Positions 1-6,849 are shown, numbered from the stretch's first letter. The stretch: DNA of 14,498 bases from Acidobacteriota bacterium (GCA_023391155.1 JAEWBM010000165.1:1-14498); one strand, 5' to 3'. A program made the numbers and translations. Notes: generated from the letters alone by a model not told the origin.

Positions 1-193
1 CCTTTATCCCCTTCTTCTCATAAACATCGTCGGCGTCCCGAAACGAACACGCCTCTTTCGTGCATCCCGGCGTGTCATCCTTCGGATAAAAATAAAGCAC
101 GACGCGGCTGCCTTTCAGGTCCTTCAGCTTCACAGTTTCGCCGTCCTGATTCTTTGCCGAAAACTCCGGTGCCTTGTCACCCTCTTTCAACAT
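1..193 (-). CDS. bcp: Peroxiredoxin, Bcp/PrxQ type (thioredoxin-dependent thiol peroxidase), N-terminal part
   Basis: Reading the minus strand from an ATG at 193 gives 64 codons that run off the window edge, so the C-terminal part is missing. The protein starts MLKEGDKAPEFSAKNQDG and contains YFYPKDDTPGCTKEACSF. This is the peroxidatic motif of the AhpC/TSA family: Thr41 and Cys44 are the catalytic pair, and Cys49, five residues on, is the resolving cysteine. That spacing matches E. coli Bcp (Cys45/Cys50) and marks an atypical two-cysteine peroxiredoxin. Known role of the family: reduction of hydrogen peroxide and organic hydroperoxides in the cytoplasm using thioredoxin. A Shine-Dalgarno (AGGGAGA, about 201-207) lies 7 nt before the ATG. 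It is 47 nt behind the DUF481 gene on the same strand, with no terminator seen between, so cotranscription is possible. Confidence 0.93.
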   Translation of the reverse strand, partial: MLKEGDKAPEFSAKNQDGETVKLKDLKGSRVVLYFYPKDDTPGCTKEACSFRDADDVYEKKGIK

Positions 194-240
194 AAATTCG
201 TCTCCCTATCGCCCGATTTTACCACGCCGCACGCCCCGCA

Positions 241-1230
241 TCACTTCTTCCCAAAGTTCCACCGCATACCCGTCGTCAATAGCAGGTCGTTGCGTTTCGC
301 ATTTCCCACCGGATCATTGTTAAACCTGTCGCCCACCGTTATGAACCACCCGATCCGTTTCGTAACGTCCGCCGAAAGCGTCGCGTCAAAGATATACCGG
401 AACTCGTTCCGGTCCGTAATATTTTGCGAAACGGTGAATGTCTGCTGCACCTTCAGCCGCTCGTGAAACTTGTGCTTCAGCGTGTTGCCGAAAAATGCCT
501 CCGGCGTGTCCGTGTTCGGCCCCGCCTGCCACGACCGGTTCCACGCTCCGCCGATCAGCACTTCCAATTCCGTCTTATCATTCTTTATCGTATGGTGCCC
601 CACGCCTCCGCCTACGACCGAGCGCAAATTCAGCCCCTTCGGCCGGTCGCGTTCAAAATCATATGATCCGAATGCAAAGACCCTGTCGTTCAGATCACGG
701 TCATACCGCAGCCCGCCCCACACTGCATTTTGCGTCGTCACCATCGAACCCGAATTCCGGTTGCTGTGCCACTGGCTCCGCAGATAGACCGTCAGCTTGT
801 CGTCGCCGCCGTTCTTTGTCGCACGAATTCCCGAGGTCATCGTCGTCGTCTCCGAATTTCCCGAGGTATAGCTAATTCCGATATTCGCATTGCCGTCCCA
901 ACCGGATGCAAGGCCATACAGCGGCCCCTCGCCAAAGATCTTCGGCACACGTTTCGGTTCCGGCGCCGTTGCCGGTTTTGCGTCCGCCGCCGGTACAGGC
1001 TCAGCAGCTTCCGGCATCGCTTCGTCCTCCGATACTTCCTTGACGAAATCAGCATCTATCGTAACCGTTCCGGCATATTCCGTCTCGATCACGATCGTCT
1101 CCTCTGTCCGCGAAACAATCTTCCCGCTCACGCGGTCGCCGTTCTTCAGCGTCACCTCATTCGCAAATGCCTGAAATGCCGTCGCAATTAAAACAAAGGC
1201 CGCAACCGCGGCTTTGGGCTTTACTTTCAT
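241..1230 (-). CDS. DUF481 (YdiY-like) outer-membrane protein
   Basis: 329 residues. A signal peptide spans residues 1-23 (basic MKVKPK, hydrophobic core, cleavage after AFA). Residues 24-69 form a small beta-rich module starting NEVTLKNGDRVSGKIV, often seen at the front of such proteins. A Pro/Ala-rich linker follows (about 70-95). Residues about 112-329 are the DUF481 region, with alternating polar/aromatic strands (NIGISYTSGNSET, WGGLRYDRDLNDRVFAFGSY) and an end in GMRWNFGKK, consistent with an outer-membrane beta-barrel. Function in this family is poorly defined. Its location is inferred from the signal peptide and strand pattern. No strong Shine-Dalgarno is visible before the ATG. It faces away from the YkgJ-like gene, so the 1231-1342 gap should hold divergent promoters, though no convincing elements were found there. 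The bcp gene follows it 47 nt downstream. Confidence 0.85.
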   Translation of the reverse strand: MKVKPKAAVAAFVLIATAFQAFANEVTLKNGDRVSGKIVSRTEETIVIETEYAGTVTIDADFVKEVSEDEAMPEAAEPVPAADAKPATAPEPKRVPKIFGEGPLYGLASGWDGNANIGISYTSGNSETTTMTSGIRATKNGGDDKLTVYLRSQWHSNRNSGSMVTTQNAVWGGLRYDRDLNDRVFAFGSYDFERDRPKGLNLRSVVGGGVGHHTIKNDKTELEVLIGGAWNRSWQAGPNTDTPEAFFGNTLKHKFHERLKVQQTFTVSQNITDRNEFRYIFDATLSADVTKRIGWFITVGDRFNNDPVGNAKRNDLLLTTGMRWNFGKK

Positions 1231-1342
1231 TTTTCTGTCCGGGTTTTTGATCTGGCTAATCGGGCGTTGGTGCTGCCCTTATCAAGGATAACATCCGCCG
1301 CCAATTTTGACCCATCGCCGCCATCGGGCTAACCTGTTCCTG

Positions 1343-1849
1343 ATGCGTCGGCTTTCAGAATCAACCGCCATCCGCGAACTGCTCCGCGGCCGCCGTGCGC
1401 TTCGGCGCGACGTCGCCGAGCGTTACGAAGCCAAAGCGCGTCCCTGCTCTGAATGCCCAACGCCCGGCATCTGCTGCCTCGACGCACACTTCGTCAACGT
1501 TCGCATCACCCGGCTCGAAACCGCCGCCATCGGCGCGGCGTTGAACGAACTCCCCGCCGCCACCCGCGACGCCGTCCAAACCCGTGCCCGTGACACCGTC
1601 GAACGCTTTAACCTCGATGCCGATTCTTCAGCTACCTACGCCTGCCCCCTTTTTGAAAAAGGCGTCGGCTGCCTCGTCCATAACACCGCAAAGCCCGCTC
1701 CCTGCATCCTCCACGCCTGCTACGACCGCCCGGAAGACCTCCCGCCCGACAGCCTCCTCCAAACCGAAGAGGCCCGCACCGCCAACCTCGACCGCCGCAC
1801 CTACGGCCGGCTGACTCTCACCCCGATCCCGGTCGCCCTGCTGAGATAA
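1343..1849 (+). CDS. YkgJ-family cysteine cluster protein (CxxCxxCC-type, putative zinc/iron chelating)
   Basis: 168 residues from the ATG at 1343. The same frame is open from a TTG at 1307, which would add 12 residues; neither start has a clear ribosome binding site, and ATG was preferred. Eight cysteines are arranged as in the YkgJ/UPF0153 family: CSECPTPGICC (residues 35-45), then CPLF (101), GCLVH (110) and CILHAC (121 and 126). The family is thought to bind a metal or an iron-sulfur cluster, but its biological role is unsettled. No signal peptide or membrane segment is visible, so it is probably cytoplasmic. The N-terminal 30 residues are Arg-rich. The following membrane-protein gene is on the same strand but is separated by palindromes and has its own -10-like box, so it may be transcribed independently. 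Confidence 0.82.
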   Translation: MRRLSESTAIRELLRGRRALRRDVAERYEAKARPCSECPTPGICCLDAHFVNVRITRLETAAIGAALNELPAATRDAVQTRARDTVERFNLDADSSATYACPLFEKGVGCLVHNTAKPAPCILHACYDRPEDLPPDSLLQTEEARTANLDRRTYGRLTLTPIPVALLR

Positions 1850-1850
1850 A

Positions 1851-1883
1851 TTGGCAATTGCCAATTGGCCAATTGTTAATTGG
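1851..1883. repeat. Overlapping AT-centred palindromes (AATTG words)
   Basis: Three perfect or near-perfect inverted repeats overlap. TTGGCAATTGCCAA (1851-1864) is a 14-bp palindrome, CAATTGGCCAATTG (1862-1875) is another, and CCAATT-GTT-AATTGG (1869-1883) forms a hairpin with a 3-nt loop. They begin one base after the stop codon of the cysteine-cluster gene and end before the next gene's promoter-like box. They could act as a weak terminator or a protein-binding site, or be drifted copies of a short intergenic repeat. No T-run follows. Confidence 0.6.
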
Positions 1884-1920
1884 AAGTAATTGAAAAGTGG
1901 GATTTGGTTCCAAAATCATC

Positions 1921-1926
1921 TATAAT
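1921..1926 (+). promoter_or_regulatory. Consensus -10 box (TATAAT) for the membrane-protein gene
   Basis: A perfect TATAAT lies 41 nt before the ATG at 1968. No good -35 box is present at 16-18 nt; TTGAAA at 1890-1895 is 25 nt away, too far. The assignment to sigma70 therefore rests on the -10 box alone. Confidence 0.4.
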
Positions 1927-1967
1927 CGGCGGCGCGGTTCAACCTATTTTCTCGGAGGCTTATCCCT

Positions 1968-2444
1968 ATGGTACGAATGATCTTGGCGGTCGTGGCTGGC
2001 TTTATTGCATGGAGCATTTTGTGGGTCGGCACGGATATGATGCTTACGGCGCTTTCTCCCGATTGGTACGGCGAACACCAGACGGGCCTCGCCGCCGCGA
2101 TGACCAACACCGTCCCCTTCGCGGTCGATTCCACGATCCTTATGATCGGCATCATCCGCAGCATCATCATCTCGCTCCTCGCCGGATTTCTGACAGCCTA
2201 CATCGCCGGCGAGAACATCCGCCCAACTCTATTGCTCGGCCTCCTGCTGCTGATCGTAGGCATCCTCGTCCAAGCGATGCAGTGGAACTATATCCCGCTC
2301 TGGTATCACGTCATTTTCCTTGTGCTCCTCGTACCCATGACCGTCTTCGGCGGCATGCTCCGCGGCACGCTCTTCCCCTCAGCCCCGCCCCCACAGCCAG
2401 CGGCACCTGTCGTGGAAGAGTCGCTCGCTGATAATAATGAATAG
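1968..2444 (+). CDS. Hypothetical four-helix integral membrane protein
   Basis: 158 residues, with no family I can name. Four hydrophobic segments are visible, at about residues 4-27, 55-80, 87-104 and 112-132. Loops are short and the C-terminal tail (about 137-158) is Pro/Ala-rich then acidic, ending ESLADNNE. Between helices 1 and 2 is a polar stretch, SPDWYGEHQTG. The start is well supported: GGAGG at 1954-1958 lies 9 nt before the ATG. The gene is followed at once by a strong hairpin terminator. Its neighbours do not suggest a function, since the cysteine-cluster gene upstream is separated by palindromes and sppA downstream is convergent. Topology is inferred from hydrophobicity only. Confidence 0.8.
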   Translation: MVRMILAVVAGFIAWSILWVGTDMMLTALSPDWYGEHQTGLAAAMTNTVPFAVDSTILMIGIIRSIIISLLAGFLTAYIAGENIRPTLLLGLLLLIVGILVQAMQWNYIPLWYHVIFLVLLVPMTVFGGMLRGTLFPSAPPPQPAAPVVEESLADNNE

Positions 2445-2455
2445 TAGTGATTCGA

Positions 2456-2491
2456 AAACAGCCCCGCTCCTACTGAGGAACGGGGCTGTTT
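2456..2491. terminator. Bidirectional intrinsic terminator between convergent genes
   Basis: The 11-bp arms at 2456-2466 and 2481-2491 (AAACAGCCCCG / CGGGGCTGTTT) pair perfectly. Inside, after one mismatch, TCCT/AGGA pair around an ACTG loop. On the minus strand the stem is followed by a T-run (TGTTTTCG), suited to ending sppA; on the plus strand it ends in TTTAA, suited to the membrane-protein gene. Confidence 0.85.
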
Positions 2492-2522
2492 AACTTTGAA
2501 CCTGGAACTTTGAAACTTGAAC
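2492..2522. repeat. Short degenerate direct repeats of AACTTTGAA
   Basis: AACTTTGAA occurs at 2492-2500 and again at 2506-2514, followed by AACTTGAAC at 2514-2522. The three copies fill the space between the terminator and the sppA stop codon. No function is evident. Confidence 0.5.
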
Positions 2523-2523
2523 T

Positions 2524-4320
2524 CTACTTGATCTCCAGCTCATAGGGGAGCATCATCATCGCGTCTCCCTGCTTTATCGAATCCAGCAGGCTCGCAAACC
2601 TCAGCGCCTTCCTCGCCTCGGCCGGCAGCGATTCGGCTAATGCCTTCTGTGCCTGGTGCTCGGTCGAGATCGTCGCTTCGTCCTGATTGCCAAAGATCGT
2701 CTGCAGGAACGGTGTCGGTGCCGGGAACACCACGCGGCGTACGTCACGGTCGGCCGGCAAGCTCGCCAGCTCTTTCGCGATCGCGATCGCCCGCTCTATG
2801 CCGCCAAATTCATCGACCAGCCCGTTCGCCTTTGCCTGAGTCCCGGTCCACACGCGGCCCTGGCCGACGGCATTCGCCTGCTCGACATTCATATTTCGGC
2901 CCGCGGCGACCTTCGGGATAAAGTTGTTGAAATAGATATTATTCGTCTGCTCTTCCATCTTCGCCCGCTCGTCTTCGTTCCACTTTTCGGTGGCGCGGAA
3001 TATGCCGGCGTTCTTGCCCCGCATCACGTACTGCGTCGAGATGCCCAGCCAGTCGAAAGTGCCCGCAAGTACAGGCTTCCCGACAAACACGCCTATTGAT
3101 CCCGTTAGAGTCGCCGGCTGAGCTACGATCTTGTTAGCGTTGGTTGAGATGTAATAACCGCCCGAGGCCGCGACGTCGCCCATCGAAACCACCACCGGCT
3201 TCTTCGCCTTTGCGTTCTCTATCGCCCGCCACATCAGGTCAGAGGCGAGTGCCGACCCCCCCGGCGAATCCACCCGCAGCACGATCGCCTTGACCGAGCT
3301 GTCTGCCGCCGCGTCGTTCACCGCCTTCACCACCGTGTCCGAACCGACAAAGTTCCCGCTGAAAGGCCCCTCGCTCGATTTGCCCACGTTGATCGCACCG
3401 CTCGCAAAGATCACCGCCACCCGCTCGCCGTTGTTCAGCCCCAGCGTGTCCGGCTTTACTTCTTTATACGTGCCGCCCGAAACCAGCCGAATAGGCTCGT
3501 CCTCTCGATAACCCAGCCGCGATTTCAGCTCCGCGTGCACCTCATCCAGATACTTCGCGCCGTCGATCATCCCTTGCTCCGCGGCTTGCGTGGCGTTATA
3601 CGGAGCATTGTCGACGATCGCGCTCACCTCTTCCGCCGATTTCCCGCGCGACTCCGTCACCGCCTGGGTGAACCGCGCGAAGTATTCATCGAGAATGGCG
3701 TTGATCACCTCGGCCTGCCCCTCGCCCATTTCCTTCTTCGTATATTGGTCGGGTGCGTTCTTATACTTGGGGCTGATCTGAATGACATCCGTCTCGACTC
3801 CCAGCTTGTCGAGCGAACCCTTATAGAACATCGCCTCTGCCGCGAGCCCGTTGATCCACAGGTCGCCCGGCGGCGGCAAATAGATCTTCTCCGCGGCCGT
3901 CGCGATGTAATAATCCTTGTTCATGCCCATTTCCATATAGGCATAAACCGGCTTGCCCGATTCGCGCAGGTCCTTTATCGCCTCTCTCAGCTCCTCAGCC
4001 TTGCCCCACCCGATGCCGGGGAAGTTGATATCCAGCAGAACGGCCCCGATGCGGTTGTCCGCCTTTGCCTTGCGAAGCTGCGTGAGCAGCGACGTAAAGC
4101 TCTGCTCGCCGCCAAAACCCATCGCCTCAGCAACCGGGTCTTCAGGAACGTAATCCGGCAGCCCGCCCGAAACGCTGAGCACGAGCACGCTGTTTTCCGG
4201 AACATTCGGCCGCCCGAGCTGGTCCGCGATCAGCACGATGCCGATGATCGCCAATAAAAAGATAACGAGAGCCGCACCGCCGGCTATCAAGAGAACCTTT
4301 GCTGTTTTTGAACTTGCCAT
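2524..4320 (-). CDS. sppA: Signal peptide peptidase SppA, 67-kDa (long) type, S49 family
   Basis: 598 residues from the ATG at 4320. An in-frame GTG at 4362 would add 14 residues. The ATG was preferred because the membrane anchor (about residues 8-31) then follows a basic MASSKTAK, and an AAAGGA lies 14 nt upstream. The protein has the tandem S49 architecture of the long form (E. coli SppA is 618 residues). The proposed catalytic dyad is Lys187 in SPKYKNAPDQY and Ser386 in GDVAASGGYYIST. These lie 199 residues apart, close to the Lys209/Ser409 pair of E. coli. DSPGGSALASD and LTGSIGVF are further S49 motifs. Family role: an inner-membrane protease, active site facing the periplasm, that degrades signal-peptide remnants and other membrane peptides. 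The methyltransferase gene ends 81 nt upstream on the same strand, and the two may share a transcript. Confidence 0.95.
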   Translation of the reverse strand: MASSKTAKVLLIAGGAALVIFLLAIIGIVLIADQLGRPNVPENSVLVLSVSGGLPDYVPEDPVAEAMGFGGEQSFTSLLTQLRKAKADNRIGAVLLDINFPGIGWGKAEELREAIKDLRESGKPVYAYMEMGMNKDYYIATAAEKIYLPPPGDLWINGLAAEAMFYKGSLDKLGVETDVIQISPKYKNAPDQYTKKEMGEGQAEVINAILDEYFARFTQAVTESRGKSAEEVSAIVDNAPYNATQAAEQGMIDGAKYLDEVHAELKSRLGYREDEPIRLVSGGTYKEVKPDTLGLNNGERVAVIFASGAINVGKSSEGPFSGNFVGSDTVVKAVNDAAADSSVKAIVLRVDSPGGSALASDLMWRAIENAKAKKPVVVSMGDVAASGGYYISTNANKIVAQPATLTGSIGVFVGKPVLAGTFDWLGISTQYVMRGKNAGIFRATEKWNEDERAKMEEQTNNIYFNNFIPKVAAGRNMNVEQANAVGQGRVWTGTQAKANGLVDEFGGIERAIAIAKELASLPADRDVRRVVFPAPTPFLQTIFGNQDEATISTEHQAQKALAESLPAEARKALRFASLLDSIKQGDAMMMLPYELEIK

Positions 4321-4401
4321 TATTGATCTATAAATCCTTTGCCCTGTCCCGTAAGGGCGCACATCTTCTGTTAATCGATACGTTAAAAATGGTAGAAATG
4401 T

Positions 4402-5001
4402 TTATTCCGCCCGATTTTCCTCTTGGCAGACGATGAGGTTGACCACCCCGCGGAGCCGGGTCCGCACCTCCACCACCCTCAGCCCGCTGGCCGCTGCTAT
4501 CTCGGCCGTCCGGCGGTCAAAATGGTCGTCGATCAGCGCCACCGTCGCCTTGCTTGCCGCATCAAACACCCGCCCGAGCCATCCCGGCGGCCTGACATGC
4601 TCAAGCAGCACGACTCGTCCACCGGGCCTCAAAACCCGCCGAACCTCACCGAAAGCCTTCGCCGGGTCCGGTATCGAACAGAAAACCAGTGTCGCAAACA
4701 CTGCATCGAAACTATTTGCGGGAAAGGGAAGCTGTTGGGCGTCCGCCTGAACAAGCAGATTACCGCGGGTCTTCGTCCTCGCTATCGAGAGCATTTCGCC
4801 CGATAGCTCGCTCGAAACCGCGAGGTGCGATGGCGGATAATATTTAAAATTCGCACCAGTGCCGGCTCCGAGTTCGAGGATGTCGGCACCCTCCGGCAGT
4901 TCGCCTAGTGCCTCGGCACGCCACCGGCCCAGAAAGCCGCGTTCCATCGGCGAAAAGCAGGTGTCGTAAAAGCGTGCGAGCCGATCGTAGGCCGGTTCCA
5001 T
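4402..5001 (-). CDS. Class I SAM-dependent methyltransferase (Methyltransf_11 type)
   Basis: 199 residues. It has the Rossmann-type SAM-binding fold. Motif I is ILELGAGTGANF (residues 41-52), an acidic residue at the end of strand 2 lies in SSELSGEML, and motif II/III-like segments are QADAQQLPFPANSFDAVFA (85-103) and VLRPGGRVVLLEHVRPP (123-139). The LEHVRPP segment and overall length resemble UbiE- and phospholipid-methyltransferase-like or METTL7-like proteins, but the substrate cannot be read from the sequence. No signal peptide or membrane segment is seen, so it is likely cytoplasmic. No Shine-Dalgarno precedes the ATG. It is divergent from the sigma54 activator gene (92-nt gap) and directly upstream of sppA on the same strand. 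Confidence 0.88.
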   Translation of the reverse strand: MEPAYDRLARFYDTCFSPMERGFLGRWRAEALGELPEGADILELGAGTGANFKYYPPSHLAVSSELSGEMLSIARTKTRGNLLVQADAQQLPFPANSFDAVFATLVFCSIPDPAKAFGEVRRVLRPGGRVVLLEHVRPPGWLGRVFDAASKATVALIDDHFDRRTAEIAAASGLRVVEVRTRLRGVVNLIVCQEENRAE

Positions 5002-5074
5002 AGTTAGACTTTACGACATCCCGGCGGCCGTCGACGAATCGGCACCGCTTTTCGCTTTACACGCGTTTTCAACC

Positions 5075-5080
5075 TATAAT
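5075..5080 (+). promoter_or_regulatory. Consensus -10 box (TATAAT), nearly leaderless start of the activator gene
   Basis: A perfect TATAAT ends 13 nt before the ATG at 5094, so transcription would start only about 7 nt before the start codon. No Shine-Dalgarno is present in that space. No clear -35 box is seen; TTCGCT at 5051-5056 sits at 18 nt but is a poor match. Confidence 0.4.
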
Positions 5081-5093
5081 CATTGGTTCACTT

Positions 5094-6500
5094 ATGGCAA
5101 AGAAAGGCAATGTCCTGATCTGTGACGACGAAGAGATTATGCGCGACGTCCTGGAGACCATCGTCTCCGGCGCCGGCTACAAGGTCGACCTCGCCAAGAC
5201 CGGCGAAGAGGCGATCGAGTTGTACGCTGAACGGCCGTATGATGTCGTGCTGATGGATGTTTCGATGCCCGGGATGGGCGGCCTTTCCGCGCTTGAGGAG
5301 TTGATCGCCCTGGATCCCGAGGCGGTCGTGCTCATCATCACCGCATTCGCCACCTTCGACACGGCTATCTCGGCTTGGGAAAAAGGTGCCTTCGGCGTCA
5401 TTCGAAAGCCGTTCCAGAACGAGCAGATCCTCAACTTCGTCGCCCGCGGCATCCGTAAACGCCGTCACGAAGAGGAGCGCCAAACTCTCCGCCAGGTAAT
5501 GACCCGCTCCGTCAAACGCGGCGCCATCATCGGCCGCTCCGAGAAGATGGAAGAGATCTTCCGTCTGGTCGACCGCGTCGCCCCGGCACGCTCGACCGTA
5601 CTCATCACCGGCGAAAGCGGCACAGGTAAAGAGCTCCTGGCAAAGGCGATCCACGAGGCAAGCCCTCGCAGCGACAAGCCCTTCGTCGTCGTAAATTGCT
5701 CCAACATTCCGTCCGAGCTGCTTGAATCCGAACTTTTCGGGCACACCAAAGGGGCATTCACCGGCGCCGTGGCCGCAAAAAAGGGGCTCTTTGAAGTCGC
5801 CGACACGGGCTCGATCTTCCTCGACGAGATCGGCGATCTCCGCCCCGAGACCCAGGTCCGCCTTCTGCGTGTTATCCAGGAGCGGGAATTCACCCCTATC
5901 GGTGAGACCTCGCCGTCCAAGGTCGATGTCCGCATCATCGCCGCCACGAATGTCGATCTAAAAGAGGCCGTCAAGATCGGTGCCTTCCGCGAGGACCTCT
6001 ACTACCGCCTCTCTGTCGTACCGATCGAGCTGCCCGCGCTCCGCGAACGCCCCGAGGACATCCTCCCGCTCGCCAAGCACTTCATCCGAAAATATAACGA
6101 AGAGAACGCCCGCGAGATCTCCGAAAATCTCTCGCCCGAGGTGCTCTCGCTGCTCGAAAATTACAACTTTCCCGGCAATGTCCGCGAGCTCGAGAACATT
6201 ATCGAACGAGCCGTCGTCATCGCGGCCACCGACGAACTTACCGTCGAATGCCTCCGCCCCGAGGTCCGCGACCCCGCCGCCGCGCGTGCCTCCATCGACA
6301 GCACCGAAGGGGCATCCGCCGAGATCGACATCGCCCGCGGGGTCAATTTCTACGACGAGGTCAAACGCTTTGAGATCGACCTCATCCGCCGCGCCCTCGA
6401 ACAGACCGGCGGCCACCAATCCCGAGCCGCCCGCCTCCTCGGCCTCAACGCCACCACCCTAAACTCCAAGATCAAAAGCTACAACATCACCCCAAAATAG
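5094..6500 (+). CDS. NtrC-family sigma54-dependent response regulator
   Basis: 468 residues in three domains. Receiver (about 5-120): acidic pair Asp11/Asp12, phospho-acceptor Asp55 (VVLMDVSMPG), Thr83 and Lys105, all intact. AAA+ domain (about 145-375): Walker A GESGTGKE (173-180), sigma54-contacting loop GAFTGA (220-225), Walker B IFLDEIGD (241-248), and arginine-finger region FREDLYYRLSV (298-308). Fis-type helix-turn-helix at about 425-465 (RRALEQTGGHQSRAARLLG). Family role: when phosphorylated by a histidine kinase it oligomerises at upstream enhancer sites and uses ATP to open sigma54 promoters. No kinase gene lies in this window, so its partner is elsewhere. A strong sigma54-type promoter begins 154 nt after its stop codon, in front of the Oar-like receptor, making that receptor the most likely target (inferred). 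Confidence 0.96.
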   Translation: MAKKGNVLICDDEEIMRDVLETIVSGAGYKVDLAKTGEEAIELYAERPYDVVLMDVSMPGMGGLSALEELIALDPEAVVLIITAFATFDTAISAWEKGAFGVIRKPFQNEQILNFVARGIRKRRHEEERQTLRQVMTRSVKRGAIIGRSEKMEEIFRLVDRVAPARSTVLITGESGTGKELLAKAIHEASPRSDKPFVVVNCSNIPSELLESELFGHTKGAFTGAVAAKKGLFEVADTGSIFLDEIGDLRPETQVRLLRVIQEREFTPIGETSPSKVDVRIIAATNVDLKEAVKIGAFREDLYYRLSVVPIELPALRERPEDILPLAKHFIRKYNEENAREISENLSPEVLSLLENYNFPGNVRELENIIERAVVIAATDELTVECLRPEVRDPAAARASIDSTEGASAEIDIARGVNFYDEVKRFEIDLIRRALEQTGGHQSRAARLLGLNATTLNSKIKSYNITPK

Positions 6501-6654
6501 TTGGATTTATTCAAAAAATTGAACAAAAGTTCTGATTTCCGAATAATCTTGCCGCCTGGCCCACACTTTCGGCCATCGAGGGGTCAGTTTCCAAGATAAA
6601 AATTCTCTTAATTATTAAATACTTACGGCTATCCTTGCCTTTGCGGCTCTAAAA

Positions 6655-6669
6655 CGGCACAAATCTTGC
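6655..6669 (+). promoter_or_regulatory. Sigma54 (-24/-12) promoter of the first Oar-like receptor
   Basis: CGGCAC-AAATC-TTGC matches the sigma54 consensus TGGCAC-N5-TTGC at nine of ten fixed positions, including the invariant GG (6656-6657) and GC (6668-6669) with exactly 10 nt between. Transcription would start near 6681, leaving a leader of about 170 nt. It lies between a sigma54 activator gene and the receptor, in the right orientation. Confidence 0.75.
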
Positions 6670-6799
6670 CTAAGCGTTTGCTGAACCGACCGCACTTCTA
6701 ACAGGTTTCCTGCATTCTTCCATATTTTGGGACCGCTGTCCCCTTTGATTTGGTGAAGCTCATTTAAATAGCAAGTCATCTTGTTTTATACATACATAT

Positions 6800-6844
6800 T
6801 TCTCCTTTGCACTTAATTTAAGTGGAAAATACAACTTAGGAGGA
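6800..6844 (+). promoter_or_regulatory. Possible Shine-Dalgarno-sequestering leader fold
   Basis: CTCCT (6802-6806) can pair with AGGAG (6838-6842) of the Shine-Dalgarno, extended by T6801.G6843 and T6800-A6844 to 7 pairs. Inside it, CACTT-AATTT-AAGTG (6810-6824) forms a 5-bp hairpin, which as DNA is also a 15-bp palindrome. The AGGAGG is otherwise an excellent ribosome binding site 6 nt before the ATG at 6850. The fold is inferred from complementarity only. Confidence 0.4.
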
Positions 6845-6849
6845 TTGAA

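Larger units (their letters stand above)
6501..6849 (+). promoter_or_regulatory. 349-nt intergenic regulatory region before the first Oar-like receptor
   Basis: No gene was found here, and the region is AT-richer than its flanks. In order it holds: overlapping inverted repeats TTCAA-AAAA-TTGAA (6510-6523) and GAAC-AAAA-GTTC (6521-6532); a sigma54-type promoter (6655-6669); a small hairpin GGGAC-CGCT-GTCCC (6729-6742); a 15-bp palindrome (6810-6824); and the Shine-Dalgarno AGGAGG (6838-6843). No clear terminator for the upstream activator gene was found. Confidence 0.6.

Noticed and set aside
1880..2431. 183-codon plus-strand ORF overlapping the membrane-protein gene
   Set aside because: It is a different frame of the same region, with Arg/His/Pro-rich sequence and no domain, whereas the 1968 frame has a good ribosome binding site and clear membrane helices.
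3535..4257. 240-codon plus-strand ORF opposite sppA
   Set aside because: Shadow of sppA, whose catalytic motifs are all on the minus strand; Arg/His/Leu-rich with no recognisable domain.
5041..5054. GGCAC-CGCTT-TTCG resembling a sigma54 site before the activator gene
   Set aside because: The -12 GC is CG, so the essential dinucleotide is absent, and a perfect TATAAT lies closer to the gene.
6546..6575. TGGCCC-N5-TTCG in the activator-receptor gap as an alternative sigma54 site
   Set aside because: It lacks the -12 GC and a consensus -24 half; the site at 6655-6669 is far better.
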